Below are positions 53,483 to 61,572 of a stretch of DNA of 64,000 bases, one piece after another. How positions within the stretch are numbered: position 1 is the stretch's first letter; each line of letters begins with the position of its first letter. Location of the stretch: the NCBI RefSeq assembly GCF_036634195.1, contig NZ_JAZIFY010000001.1, forward strand, positions 372,001-436,000, read 5' to 3'. The notes beneath the pieces were generated by a model that saw only the letters and a program-made list of their open reading frames with translations, was not told where the DNA came from and ran no database searches. Origin of the DNA: Streptomyces sp. P9-A4 (GTDB taxonomy: Bacteria > Actinomycetota > Actinomycetes > Streptomycetales > Streptomycetaceae). The position numbers were made by a program, and so were the translations under genes.

Positions 53483-54208
53483 ATGAGCAGCGCGGTGCAG
53501 AAGCGGCGGCCGCAGACCGCCCAGCAGTTCGTCCTCGAAGAACTGCGGCGCGCCATCACCAGCGGGGAGCTGAGGCCCGGCGGGCAGATCCGGCAGGACG
53601 CCCTCGCGGCCCGGTACGAGGTGAGCCGGGTGCCGCTGCGCGAGGCCCTCAAGGCCCTGGAGGCCGAGGGTCTGGTCGTCCATCACATCCACCGGGGCTA
53701 CTTCGTCGCGGAGCTCTCCCTCTCCGACCTGGAGGAGATCTACCGGATCCGGGAGCTCCTGGAGACCGAGGCGGTGCGGATGGCCGTGCGGCTGCTGCCG
53801 GACGGCATCGTGGCCGCCCTCGAAGGCATCCAGCGCGAGGTGGAGCGGGCCGCCGAGGAGGGTGACGTGACGGCGATGGCCGCCTCGAACAGGCGCTTCC
53901 ACTTCACGCTGATCGAGGCGTCCGGGATGCCGAGGCTGGTCCGCCTCATCGCGACCCTGTGGGACTCCACCGACGCGTACCGCTCGCTGTACTACACCGA
54001 GGACCCGCACCGTAAGCAGGCCGTGCGCGAACACCGCGCCGTCATCTCCGCGCTCCGGCAGGGCGACGAGGAGGCCACCGTGCGCTGGCTCGACGAACAC
54101 CGCGCGCACGCGGTGGCGGCGCTGCGCGCGGTCCTGGAGCGGGACCGGGTGGCAGACGGGGACTCCCCCGGCGTAAACCGGATGCCGGGGGCTCCCCCGC
54201 CCTCCTAG
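53483..54208 (+). CDS. GntR-family regulator, FCD (FadR-like) subfamily
   Basis: 241 aa from ATG 53483 (a GTG at 53447 in frame gives 12 more residues). Winged helix: FVLEELRRAITSGELRPGGQ, ALAARYEVSRVPLREALKAL, GLVVHHIHRGYFV. All-helical FCD domain: EIYRIRELLETEAVRMAV, NRRFHFTLIEASGMPRLV, HRAVISALRQGDEEATVRW, with His/Asp positions typical of the metal/ligand pocket. Position behind the CoA transferase and palindromes in the shared promoter suggest it represses the acyl-CoA module until an acid ligand binds. Confidence 0.9.
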   Translation: MSSAVQKRRPQTAQQFVLEELRRAITSGELRPGGQIRQDALAARYEVSRVPLREALKALEAEGLVVHHIHRGYFVAELSLSDLEEIYRIRELLETEAVRMAVRLLPDGIVAALEGIQREVERAAEEGDVTAMAASNRRFHFTLIEASGMPRLVRLIATLWDSTDAYRSLYYTEDPHRKQAVREHRAVISALRQGDEEATVRWLDEHRAHAVAALRAVLERDRVADGDSPGVNRMPGAPPPS

Positions 54209-54218
54209 GCTCCCCCGC

Positions 54219-54797
54219 ATGGAGCACGGGAATCTGGTCAACGTCGTCGACGTCGAGGCGACCTGCTGGGAGGGTGAGCGACCGCCCGGGGCGGTCAGCG
54301 AGATCATCGAGATCGGGCTGACGGTCGTCGATCTGGAGGCGCGGGAACGGGTCTCCCGCCACCGCGTGCTGGTCCGGCCGGCCCGCTCGCGGGTCAGCGC
54401 GTTCTGTACCGGGCTGACCGGGCTCACCCAGGCCGAGGTGGACGGCGGCCTGGACTTCGCCGACGCCTGCCGGCTGCTCGCGACGACGTACGGGGCGGGC
54501 GTACGGCCCTGGGCGAGCTGGGGCGACTACGACCGCAACCAGTTCACCCGCCAGTGCCGGGCCACCGGCACCCGGTACCCCTTCGGGTTTCGCCACACCA
54601 ACGCGAAGGTCGTCTTCACCGAGGCGTACGGGCTGGTCAGGCGCCCGGGGATGGCGCAGGCCCTGGAGGTCGCCGGGCTGCCCCTCGAAGGGCGTCACCA
54701 CAGCGGCGAGGACGACGCGTGGAACATCGCGTCGCTGGTCCTGCGGCTCGCGGAGCGCGGCGCCTGGCCGAACCCGCTGCCCCACCGAGCCGGCTGA
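54219..54797 (+). CDS. 3'-5' exonuclease of the DEDDh type
   Basis: 192 aa. The first motif VNVVDVEATCW gives Asp11 and Glu13. WASWGDYDRNQF is the second Asp block, and GRHHSGEDDAWNIASLVLRL carries the His and final Asp. This is the ERI-1/exonuclease-like branch acting on 3' ends of RNA or DNA. It lies 10 bp after the GntR gene but is functionally unrelated to it. Confidence 0.88.
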   Translation: MEHGNLVNVVDVEATCWEGERPPGAVSEIIEIGLTVVDLEARERVSRHRVLVRPARSRVSAFCTGLTGLTQAEVDGGLDFADACRLLATTYGAGVRPWASWGDYDRNQFTRQCRATGTRYPFGFRHTNAKVVFTEAYGLVRRPGMAQALEVAGLPLEGRHHSGEDDAWNIASLVLRLAERGAWPNPLPHRAG

Positions 54798-54867
54798 CCC
54801 CGCGGACCCGGGGTGGCGATTCCGCGCAGCGCTGCGGTTACCCTGACGCCGGACCCGAGGAGGAACC

Positions 54868-55461
54868 ATGGGGCGGATGCCGTCGGCCGTACGACGCAGG
54901 CAGCTGGTCGAGGCCGCGATCAGGGCGATGACCAGGGACGGCGTCGCCAGGACGACCACCCGGTCGATCTGCGCCGAGGCCGGTGTGTCGCTGAGCGTGT
55001 TCCACTACTGCTTCGAGTCCAAGCAGGCCCTCCTGGAGGCCGCGATCGAGACGATCACGGGCAACTACGTGGTGCGGGTGATGTCGGCGGTCGAACCGGG
55101 CTCCACCCTGCGGGAGACGGTACGGGGCGCGCTCCAGACGTACTGGGACCATGTCACGGCCCACCCGGGCGAGCACATGCTGACATACGACCTCACCCAG
55201 TACGCACTGCGGGAACCGGGGTTCGAGCATCTGGCGCGCGCGCAGTACGACCAGTACGTGGTGTCGGCGGACGCCCTGCTCGCTCAGGTCCGTGAGGTGC
55301 GGGGGGTGGAGTTCCGGATGCCGGCCGAGACGCTCGCACGCTATCTGGCGGCGGTGATCGACGGTCTGACGCTCCAGTATCTGGTCCTCGGTGACGAGCG
55401 GACCGCCTCTGACCAGCTGGATCTGACGGCCGATCAACTGGTGCTGCTGATCGAGGGATGA
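54868..55461 (+). CDS. TetR-family transcriptional regulator
   Basis: 197 aa with GAGGAGG upstream. Helix-turn-helix: LVEAAIRAMTRDGVARTTTR, SICAEAGVSLSVFHYCFESK, QALLEAAIETI. The helical ligand domain ends with AVIDGLTLQYLVLGDERTAS. Next gene downstream is the secreted hydrolase, 158 bp away, a possible target. Confidence 0.9.
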   Translation: MGRMPSAVRRRQLVEAAIRAMTRDGVARTTTRSICAEAGVSLSVFHYCFESKQALLEAAIETITGNYVVRVMSAVEPGSTLRETVRGALQTYWDHVTAHPGEHMLTYDLTQYALREPGFEHLARAQYDQYVVSADALLAQVREVRGVEFRMPAETLARYLAAVIDGLTLQYLVLGDERTASDQLDLTADQLVLLIEG

Positions 55462-55619
55462 CGCCCGGTCCCGCCGAACGCCCGCGTGCAGCACCACCGG
55501 TCCGGCGGGACCCACGCATCCCTCAACAGGTCATCTGTCCCGGACTCTTGACTCACTCCGCCAACACCGCGATCCTCGGGGCGCCCGGTACACCCCACCG
55601 ACCGGAGGGCATCGCACAC

Positions 55620-57689
55620 ATGACACGACCCATCACGCGCGGAACGGGCGGCAGATCCGCTCTTCTCGCGTTGTTCCTGGCCCTGGCCGCCGTCCTCTTC
55701 GGCTCCGGTCCCGTCCCCGCGGCCGCCGCGGGCGGTTCGTGGTGGGAGCCCACCTCCCGCCCCGCGGCCGACTCACAGATCAACGTCACGGGCGCCCCGC
55801 TCACCGGCACGGACGCCCAGGGAAGGGTGCGCGGCTTCGTCGACGCACACAACCACCTGATGTCCAACGAGGGCTTCGGCGGCCGGATGATCTGCGGCAA
55901 GACGTTCTCCACCGCAGGCATCGCCGACGCGCTCAAGGACTGTCCGGAGCACTACCCGGACGGCACTGGCGCCCTCTTCGAGCACCTCACAGGAGGTGAC
56001 AACGGCAAGCACGACCCCGTCGGCTGGCCCACGTTCAAGGACTGGCCCGCCAACAACTCCCTGAGCCACCAGCAGAACTACTACGCCTGGGTCGAGCGTG
56101 CCTGGCGCGGCGGCCAGCGCGTGCTGGTCAACGACCTCGTCAGCAACGGCCTGATCTGCTCGCTCCTGCCCCGCGACCGCGGCTGCGACGAGATGGACGC
56201 GATCCGGCTCGAGGCCCGCAAGACGTACGAGATGCAGGACTACATCGACGGGATGTTCGGCGGCCCCGGCAAGGGCTGGTTCCGGATCGTCACCAGTGCC
56301 GACCAGGCCCGCTCGGTGATCCAGCAGGGCAAGCTCGCGGTCGTCCTCGGCGTGGAGGCCTCGGAGCCCTTCGGCTGCAAGCAGATCCTCGACGTCGCCC
56401 AGTGCGGCCAGGCGGACATCGACAAGGGGCTGGACGAGCTGTACGCGCTCGGCGTGCGCAGCATGTTCCTCTGCCACAAGTTCGACAACGCGCTGTGCGG
56501 TGTCCGGTTCGACACCGGGACCACGGGCGTGGCCGTCAACATCGGCCAGTTCCTGTCCACGGGCACCTTCTGGGCCACCGAGAAGTGCGCGGGGCCCCAG
56601 CACGACAACCCGATCGGGCTGGCCGCCGCGCCCCCCGCGATGGCGGAGAAGCTGCCGGCGGGGGTGAGCGTCCCCTCGTACGCCTCCGACGCCCAGTGCA
56701 ACACGCGCGGACTCACCCGGCTCGGGGAGTACGCCGTGAAGGGCATGATCCAGCGCGGCATGATGCTTGAGCTGGACCACATGAGCGTCAAGGCCGCCGG
56801 CCGCGCGCTCGACATGCTGGAGGCCGAGGAGTACCCGGGCGTGCTCTCCAGCCACAGCTGGATGGACCTGGACTGGACCGAGCGGCTCTACCGGCTGGGC
56901 GGGTTCCTCGGCCAGTACATGAGCGGCGCGCAGGGCTTCATCGGCGAGGCCGGCCAGAAGGCCGCGCTCCGCGCGAAGTACAAGGTCGGCCTGGGCTACG
57001 GCACCGACATGAACGGGGTCGGCGGCTGGCCGGCACCGGGCGGGGCCGACGCTCCCAACGCCGTGAAGTACCCCTTCCGCAGCTTCGACGGCGGTTCGGT
57101 GATCGACCGGCAGGTGACCGGTGAGCGCACCTGGGACTTCAACACCGACGGCGGTGCGCACAACGGCATGGTCCCGGACTGGATCGAGCAGATCCGGCTG
57201 TCCGGCGGCGGTCAGGGCGTCGTGGACGAGCTGTCCCGCGGCGCGGAGTCGTACCTCACCACGTGGAAGGCGACCGAGAACCACGAGGTGGGCGTCAACC
57301 TCGCCGCGGGCGCGCCGGCTTCGGCGAGCTCCGCGGAGTGGAACCCGTTCACGAGCTTCGCCCCGGACCGGGCCGTCGACGGTGACGTCGGCTCCCGCTG
57401 GGCCAGCGACTGGTCGGACGACCAGTGGCTGGGCGTGGACCTGGGCGCCGTCCGCCGGATCGGCCGGGTGACCCTCGACTGGGAGCGCGCGTACCCACGC
57501 CAGTACCGGATCGAGGTGTCCGAGAACGGTACGGACTGGCGGACGGTGTGGTCGACGGAAGCCGGGGACGGCGGGTTGGACACGGCGGAGTTCCCGTCGA
57601 CGTCGGCTCGTCACGTCCGGGTCCACGGCCTGCAGCGGGCGACCCAGTGGGGCTACTCGCTCTACGAGGTCTCGGTCCGCAGGGCCTGA
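55620..57689 (+). CDS. secreted metal-dependent hydrolase with C-terminal discoidin domain
   Basis: 689 aa from ATG 55620; the frame is open further upstream, but the signal peptide starts here (SALLALFLALAAVLFGSG, cleavage near PAAAAGG at 37). His77 and His79 in FVDAHNHLM are the usual first metal ligands of amidohydrolase/dipeptidase-like barrels. ELDHMSVKAAGRALDMLE, SSHSWMD and YGTDMNG supply later ones. The last ~130 residues are an F5/8 type C (discoidin) carbohydrate-binding domain: FAPDRAVDGDVGSRWASDW, QWLGVDLGAVRRIGRVTLDW. Probably a secreted peptidase or amidohydrolase targeted to a polymer; substrate unknown. Confidence 0.88.
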   Translation: MTRPITRGTGGRSALLALFLALAAVLFGSGPVPAAAAGGSWWEPTSRPAADSQINVTGAPLTGTDAQGRVRGFVDAHNHLMSNEGFGGRMICGKTFSTAGIADALKDCPEHYPDGTGALFEHLTGGDNGKHDPVGWPTFKDWPANNSLSHQQNYYAWVERAWRGGQRVLVNDLVSNGLICSLLPRDRGCDEMDAIRLEARKTYEMQDYIDGMFGGPGKGWFRIVTSADQARSVIQQGKLAVVLGVEASEPFGCKQILDVAQCGQADIDKGLDELYALGVRSMFLCHKFDNALCGVRFDTGTTGVAVNIGQFLSTGTFWATEKCAGPQHDNPIGLAAAPPAMAEKLPAGVSVPSYASDAQCNTRGLTRLGEYAVKGMIQRGMMLELDHMSVKAAGRALDMLEAEEYPGVLSSHSWMDLDWTERLYRLGGFLGQYMSGAQGFIGEAGQKAALRAKYKVGLGYGTDMNGVGGWPAPGGADAPNAVKYPFRSFDGGSVIDRQVTGERTWDFNTDGGAHNGMVPDWIEQIRLSGGGQGVVDELSRGAESYLTTWKATENHEVGVNLAAGAPASASSAEWNPFTSFAPDRAVDGDVGSRWASDWSDDQWLGVDLGAVRRIGRVTLDWERAYPRQYRIEVSENGTDWRTVWSTEAGDGGLDTAEFPSTSARHVRVHGLQRATQWGYSLYEVSVRRA

Positions 57690-57698
57690 ACGCACGAA

Positions 57699-57740
57699 GG
57701 CGGGGCCTGCCGGATCCGACTGGATCCGGCAGGCCCCGCC
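57699..57740. terminator. perfect 19-bp stem, bidirectional terminator
   Basis: 57699-57717 pairs exactly with 57722-57740 around a 4-nt GACT loop. It fills the gap between two convergent genes and should stop both. Confidence 0.9.
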
Positions 57741-57748
57741 CGCGTCCC

Positions 57749-59029
57749 TCAACTCCCGCTGGGTCCGGTCCAGTCCGCGGGGATACGGGCGAGCCGCACG
57801 CGCTGCGGATGGTCGCCCACGTCCACGGAGGCCACACGCCGGCCGGTGGCGAAGTCGATCGCGCTCACCCGGTCGGCGCCGCTCTCGGAGACGACGCAGG
57901 AGCGTCCGTCGCCGCTCACGGTCGCCCAGTAGGGCTTGGAGGCCGCGACGAGCGGGCCCTCCTGGAGGGTGGCGCGGTCGACGACGGTGGCGTAGTCGTC
58001 CATCGTCCCCGCGACGCAGAGCTTGGTGCCGTCGGGGCTCATCGAGAGGCCGTGGTGCCGGGAGTCGTTGACCCAGGTGGTGCGGTCGGGGTCGGTCGCC
58101 GGGTTGCCGGGGAGCTCCTTGACCCGGGTGATCCGGTCCGTGGCGATGTCGTACTCCAGGAAGCCGTTGAAGAAGGAGACCTGGAAGTAGAGCTTCTTCT
58201 CGTCCGGGGTGAGGACGAGGGGGCGTACGGCGTCGGAGAGGTCACCGCGCCCGAAGGCGTCGAGGCGTTCGCGCATGTCGATGACGCGGACGGTCCGGAA
58301 GGTCTCGGCGTCGACGACGGTGATGCGGCGGTCGCCCTTGGTCCAGTCGAGCCAGGGGGCGTCGAGCGCGGTGGTGACCTCGCCGATGGCCATGTTCCAG
58401 AGCATTCCGTCGGAGGTGAAGACGTTCTCGTGCGGTTTGTCGCCCGTCGCGAAGGAGCCGAGTTGACGGCCGGTGGAGATGTCGAGGACGTGCACGGTGT
58501 TGGCGGTGGAGGCGGAGACCGCGACACGGGTGCCGTCGGGCGACACGGCCATGTGGTCGGCGCGGTAACCGGCCACGGGGAAGCGCCAGTTGATCCGTCC
58601 GGTCCGCAGGTCGAGGGAGACGACATCGGCGAAGCTCGGCCGGGAGACGACCATGGAGGCGCCGTCCGGGGTGGCGTACATGTCGTCCACGAACTGGTCG
58701 TGGCCCTCACCCGGTCCGGTCCGGACGCCGAGGAAGAACGCGAGCTTGATGGGGTTCAGATAGATCTCGCGGAGGCGTTCCGCCTTGTCGGGAATGACGT
58801 TCAGCCGGCCGATGCGGTGGAAGTCGCCTCGCGAGGCGATCACGTCGGCCGTGCCGTCCCAGTTGTTGCCGACGAACATCGCCTCTCGGAGCGCGGCGGG
58901 CGGCGGGTCCTCGGGGGCCACGGCCAATCCGGTGCCGCCGGCGGTGGCGACGAGGGCGACGGCGGCGGCGAGGGCCGCCGCGAAGCGCGTGGAACGGGGG
59001 CGGGGGCTCGACGTACGTGCAGGGGGCAT
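57749..59029 (-). CDS. secreted YncE-like beta-propeller protein
   Basis: 426 aa with a Sec-type signal (RFAAALAAAVALVATAGGTG). Repeated blades of the form DGASMVVSRPSFADVVSLDL, DGTRVAVSASTANTVHVLDI, DEKKLYFQVSFFNGFLEYDI, DGTKLCVAGTMDDYATVVD and DGRSCVVSESGADRVSAIDF indicate a seven-bladed propeller of the YncE family. No catalytic residues are evident; it probably binds a ligand or partner outside the cell. Convergent with the discoidin hydrolase. Confidence 0.87.
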   Translation of the reverse strand: MPPARTSSPRPRSTRFAAALAAAVALVATAGGTGLAVAPEDPPPAALREAMFVGNNWDGTADVIASRGDFHRIGRLNVIPDKAERLREIYLNPIKLAFFLGVRTGPGEGHDQFVDDMYATPDGASMVVSRPSFADVVSLDLRTGRINWRFPVAGYRADHMAVSPDGTRVAVSASTANTVHVLDISTGRQLGSFATGDKPHENVFTSDGMLWNMAIGEVTTALDAPWLDWTKGDRRITVVDAETFRTVRVIDMRERLDAFGRGDLSDAVRPLVLTPDEKKLYFQVSFFNGFLEYDIATDRITRVKELPGNPATDPDRTTWVNDSRHHGLSMSPDGTKLCVAGTMDDYATVVDRATLQEGPLVAASKPYWATVSGDGRSCVVSESGADRVSAIDFATGRRVASVDVGDHPQRVRLARIPADWTGPSGS

Positions 59030-59239
59030 GCGGGGGTCCTTCTTCCGGCTCGCGGGGGTGAGTTACCCGAAGTAACCATGCACATGACAGCACAGGCAAG
59101 CCCTTGTCGCCCCCCTCTTCACGCCCTTCACGCTCCGGTTCACGCGCTCGCCGTCCATCCCCGGATCCGACCCGGCATCCCGTTCCCGCCCATGGTGCGA
59201 GATCATGGAATCCGGAACCCAGAAGGGACGGAACGGACG

Positions 59240-59845
59240 ATGAGGCACCGCAGTGTCGCCGACCTGATGACACCGGCCGCGGTGGCGGTGCAGCCAGGGA
59301 CGTCGTTCAAGGAGATCGCACGGCTCCTCGACGAGTACGGCATCACCGCGGTCCCGGTGGTCGACGACGAGAACCGGCCGGTGGGCGTCGTGTCCGAGGC
59401 GGACCTGCTGCGGCGCCACACGGCGAAGGACGGGCCCAGCACCGCCGAGGCCATGATGTCGAGCCCGGTCGTCACCGCCCGCCCCTCGTGGACGGCGGTG
59501 GAGGCGGCCCGCCTCATGGAACGGCACCGGGTGAAGCGGCTCCCGGTGGTGGACGCGGACGGACGCCTGATCGGGGTGCTGAGCCGCAGCGACCTGCTCC
59601 AGCTGTTCCTGCGCAGGGACCGGTCGATCCAGGAGGAGATCCGGGAGGACGTGGTCGTCCGCATCCTGCGCCTGTCCCCCTCCGCCGTGCACATCGACGT
59701 CGACGAGGGCCGGGTGACGCTGAGCGGCACCCTGGACCGCCCGGGCCTCGGCCCGGTCATCGTCCGGCTGTGCGAGACGGTCGACGGGGTGGTCGAGGTC
59801 GCCGACCGGCTGAGGTACGAGGGGGACGGGGACTCGGACGGCTAG
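59240..59845 (+). CDS. CBS-pair protein with BON domain
   Basis: 201 aa. Two CBS motifs: MTPAAVAVQPGTSFKEIARL with GITAVPVVDDENRPVGVVSE, and MSSPVVTARPSWTAVEAARL with VKRLPVVDADGRLIGVLSRS. A BON domain ends the protein (SAVHIDVDEGRVTLSGTLDR). CBS pairs bind adenosine nucleotides. Such two-module proteins are common in Streptomyces and thought to sense energy state. Single gene. Confidence 0.9.
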   Translation: MRHRSVADLMTPAAVAVQPGTSFKEIARLLDEYGITAVPVVDDENRPVGVVSEADLLRRHTAKDGPSTAEAMMSSPVVTARPSWTAVEAARLMERHRVKRLPVVDADGRLIGVLSRSDLLQLFLRRDRSIQEEIREDVVVRILRLSPSAVHIDVDEGRVTLSGTLDRPGLGPVIVRLCETVDGVVEVADRLRYEGDGDSDG

Positions 59846-59921
59846 GGCCTGTCGTCGAACTCCCGTCGTCGCCCGAAGGGCGGCCCCGCGGCGGGGCAGG
59901 CGGGAGTTCGACGACAGGCCC
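59845..59921. repeat. 21-bp perfect inverted repeat after the CBS gene
   Basis: 59845-59865 is the exact reverse complement of 59901-59921. The 35-nt loop contains GGGCGGCCCCGCGGCGGGGC, which folds on itself. It begins at the last base of the stop codon. It works as a terminator and looks like a dispersed palindromic element of Streptomyces genomes. Confidence 0.75.
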
Positions 59922-59925
59922 CAGA

Positions 59926-59970
59926 GGGCACGGTCGTACGGCCCGACGGGCCGCTCGGGCGACCGTGCCC
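59926..59970 (-). terminator. second hairpin, for the DUF1876 gene
   Basis: GGGCACGGTCG at 59926-59936 pairs with 59960-59970, and CGGCCC/GGGCCG inside makes a nested stem. It lies 17 bp past the stop of the convergent minus-strand gene. Confidence 0.7.
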
Positions 59971-59986
59971 CGGCGTGGCGGTTCCG

Positions 59987-60286
59987 TCAGGAGACCGCCT
60001 CCGGCCAGCCGTATCCGGGTCCGGTGTGCTGGGGTACGGTCCCCGCGCCCACCGCCTCCATCTCCCGGCTGGCCTCCCGCATGAGCTTGCCCGCCAGGTC
60101 CTTCATCGCCCGGCTCGCGGCGAGCTCGTCACCGATCGCCGGCACGTCCGCGTCCGCCGGATTGCACCGTGCGGAACCGTGGCCGGTGATGGTGGAGGTT
60201 CCGGTGCTCAACCGGGCCTCGGCATGGGTCCTGCCGGCGTCCTCGACCAGTTCCACGCCTACCGTCCACTCCAGGGTGCGGGTCAT
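59987..60286 (-). CDS. DUF1876-domain protein
   Basis: 99 aa from ATG 60286, chosen because GAGGAGG stands right before it. MTRTLEWTVGVELVEDAGRT, then AEARLSTGTSTITGHGSARC, IGDELAASRAMKDLAGKLM and REASREMEAVG match DUF1876, small alpha/beta proteins of actinobacteria with unknown function (dsRNA-binding-like topology has been proposed for the fold). Often several copies occur per genome. Single gene. Confidence 0.87.
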   Translation of the reverse strand: MTRTLEWTVGVELVEDAGRTHAEARLSTGTSTITGHGSARCNPADADVPAIGDELAASRAMKDLAGKLMREASREMEAVGAGTVPQHTGPGYGWPEAVS

Positions 60287-60409
60287 GGTCTGCCTCCTCG
60301 CGCGCGGGACCGCGCGGAAGCGCGCGGCGCGGCCCCTTCCGATACCTCCAGGATCCATCGGCAGCGGCCCGGGCGCACGGGGGAGCCGCGAAGGCGGCGG
60401 TGCGGCGGC

Positions 60410-61312
60410 TCAGGGGGCCCTGAAGAGCCGCGGGAACCGCGGCGCCAGCCAGGGCTTGCGTCCCCAGCCGAGGGCCTTGCCCCGGGCGATCACGGGCCAG
60501 GGGTCGACCCGGCCCAGACCGAGCAGCAGGAAGACGACCGGGTCGGTGAGGATCGTGCAGTCCGGCCGGCCGGGCGGCTCCTGGGTCACCTCGACGGCGC
60601 CGTCCGTGACGACGACGCCGAAGCTCGCGCCGCCGCGGAGCCGTACCGCGAAGCGCGCGGTCAGACCCGCGACGGCGGCCGGGTCGGTCACCCGGGGCAT
60701 CACCTGGAGCATGAACGGCAGGGTCAGCCCGACCCGGTGCGCGTCGAGCATGTGGGGGCGGCCGAGGGCGAGGGCCAGGTCGTATCCGTGCCCGAGCATG
60801 TGCGTCAGGAGGTACGAGCCGAGGACGGCCGGGCGCATGCTGCCGAGCGGGGTGGAGAGGAGCGCGTCCGGGTCGCGGTCCTCGACGGCCGCGAGGAAGT
60901 CGGCGGCGCGGTCGGCGATGAGCGTGGCGAGCGGGCCGGGGGCGCGCTCCGTGAATCCGGCGAGGTCGATCTCGTTGGCCTCGGCGAGGCTGCCGGGGGT
61001 GCCGTCGCCGTAGGGGCGCTCGCGGCCTGCGGCGAGGTCGGCCATCAGGGCGTTGGCCTGGGCCAGGTGGGCGGCGGCCTCCCCGACGGTCCAGGTGGAA
61101 CGGGGCACGGGGAGACCGGCGACATCGCCGGAACCGCTTCGTCCGCCGTCGGCCCGCCCTGCTCCGGCCCCACCGCCGGGACCACCGGCCGGGGCGCCGG
61201 CCGCACCCGTGGCCCCGCGCAGCACAGCGGCGATCTCCTCCGCCGTCCCCGATATCGCCTCCGCGAGCCCTCCGGGAAGGACCCCGCCCGCCTGTCGCAC
61301 CACCATCGCCAT
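60410..61312 (-). CDS. maleylpyruvate isomerase-like (DinB/MDMPI) protein with SCP2-type C-terminus
   Basis: 300 aa. The N-terminal part has RSTWTVGEAAAHLAQANALM and, further on, GSYLLTHMLGHGYDLALALG, the two His-bearing helices of the mycothiol-dependent maleylpyruvate isomerase fold. The C-terminal third (FAVRLRGGASFGVVVTDGAV, CTILTDPVVFLLLGLGRVDP) looks like a sterol-carrier-type domain that often accompanies it. The linker at 32-65 is Gly/Ala low complexity. Probably uses mycothiol; substrate unknown. Confidence 0.82.
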   Translation of the reverse strand: MAMVVRQAGGVLPGGLAEAISGTAEEIAAVLRGATGAAGAPAGGPGGGAGAGRADGGRSGSGDVAGLPVPRSTWTVGEAAAHLAQANALMADLAAGRERPYGDGTPGSLAEANEIDLAGFTERAPGPLATLIADRAADFLAAVEDRDPDALLSTPLGSMRPAVLGSYLLTHMLGHGYDLALALGRPHMLDAHRVGLTLPFMLQVMPRVTDPAAVAGLTARFAVRLRGGASFGVVVTDGAVEVTQEPPGRPDCTILTDPVVFLLLGLGRVDPWPVIARGKALGWGRKPWLAPRFPRLFRAP

Positions 61313-61572
61313 GCCTCTCCCCTGCCTCCGGCGACCCCAGACGGAGCACCGGTCGGTGAGGGAACGTACCAGCCAGTAGCCCTTTCGGCACCGGTCGCGC
61401 GGCGACGGCCTGCCGGAGCCGGAAGTCCCCCTCGCGACGGACCCGGCAGGATGATCTTGACGAGTTCCTGACGCGCCCGCCCGGTTGCGTCGTACACACG
61501 TTGCCTACGCTGGCCCGGCCACCCTCGCAAGTGGCGCAAATCCACCCCCAGCAGGACATCAGGAGCACCCTC

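Noticed and set aside
55773..57752. 659-aa open frame opposite the discoidin hydrolase
   Set aside because: Shadow frame with no recognisable domain; the plus strand has a signal peptide and metal ligands.
61313..61572. c-di-AMP or other riboswitch before the APC permease
   Set aside because: No recognisable conserved core; only a possible weak promoter (TTGCGT...TACGCT with a short spacer).
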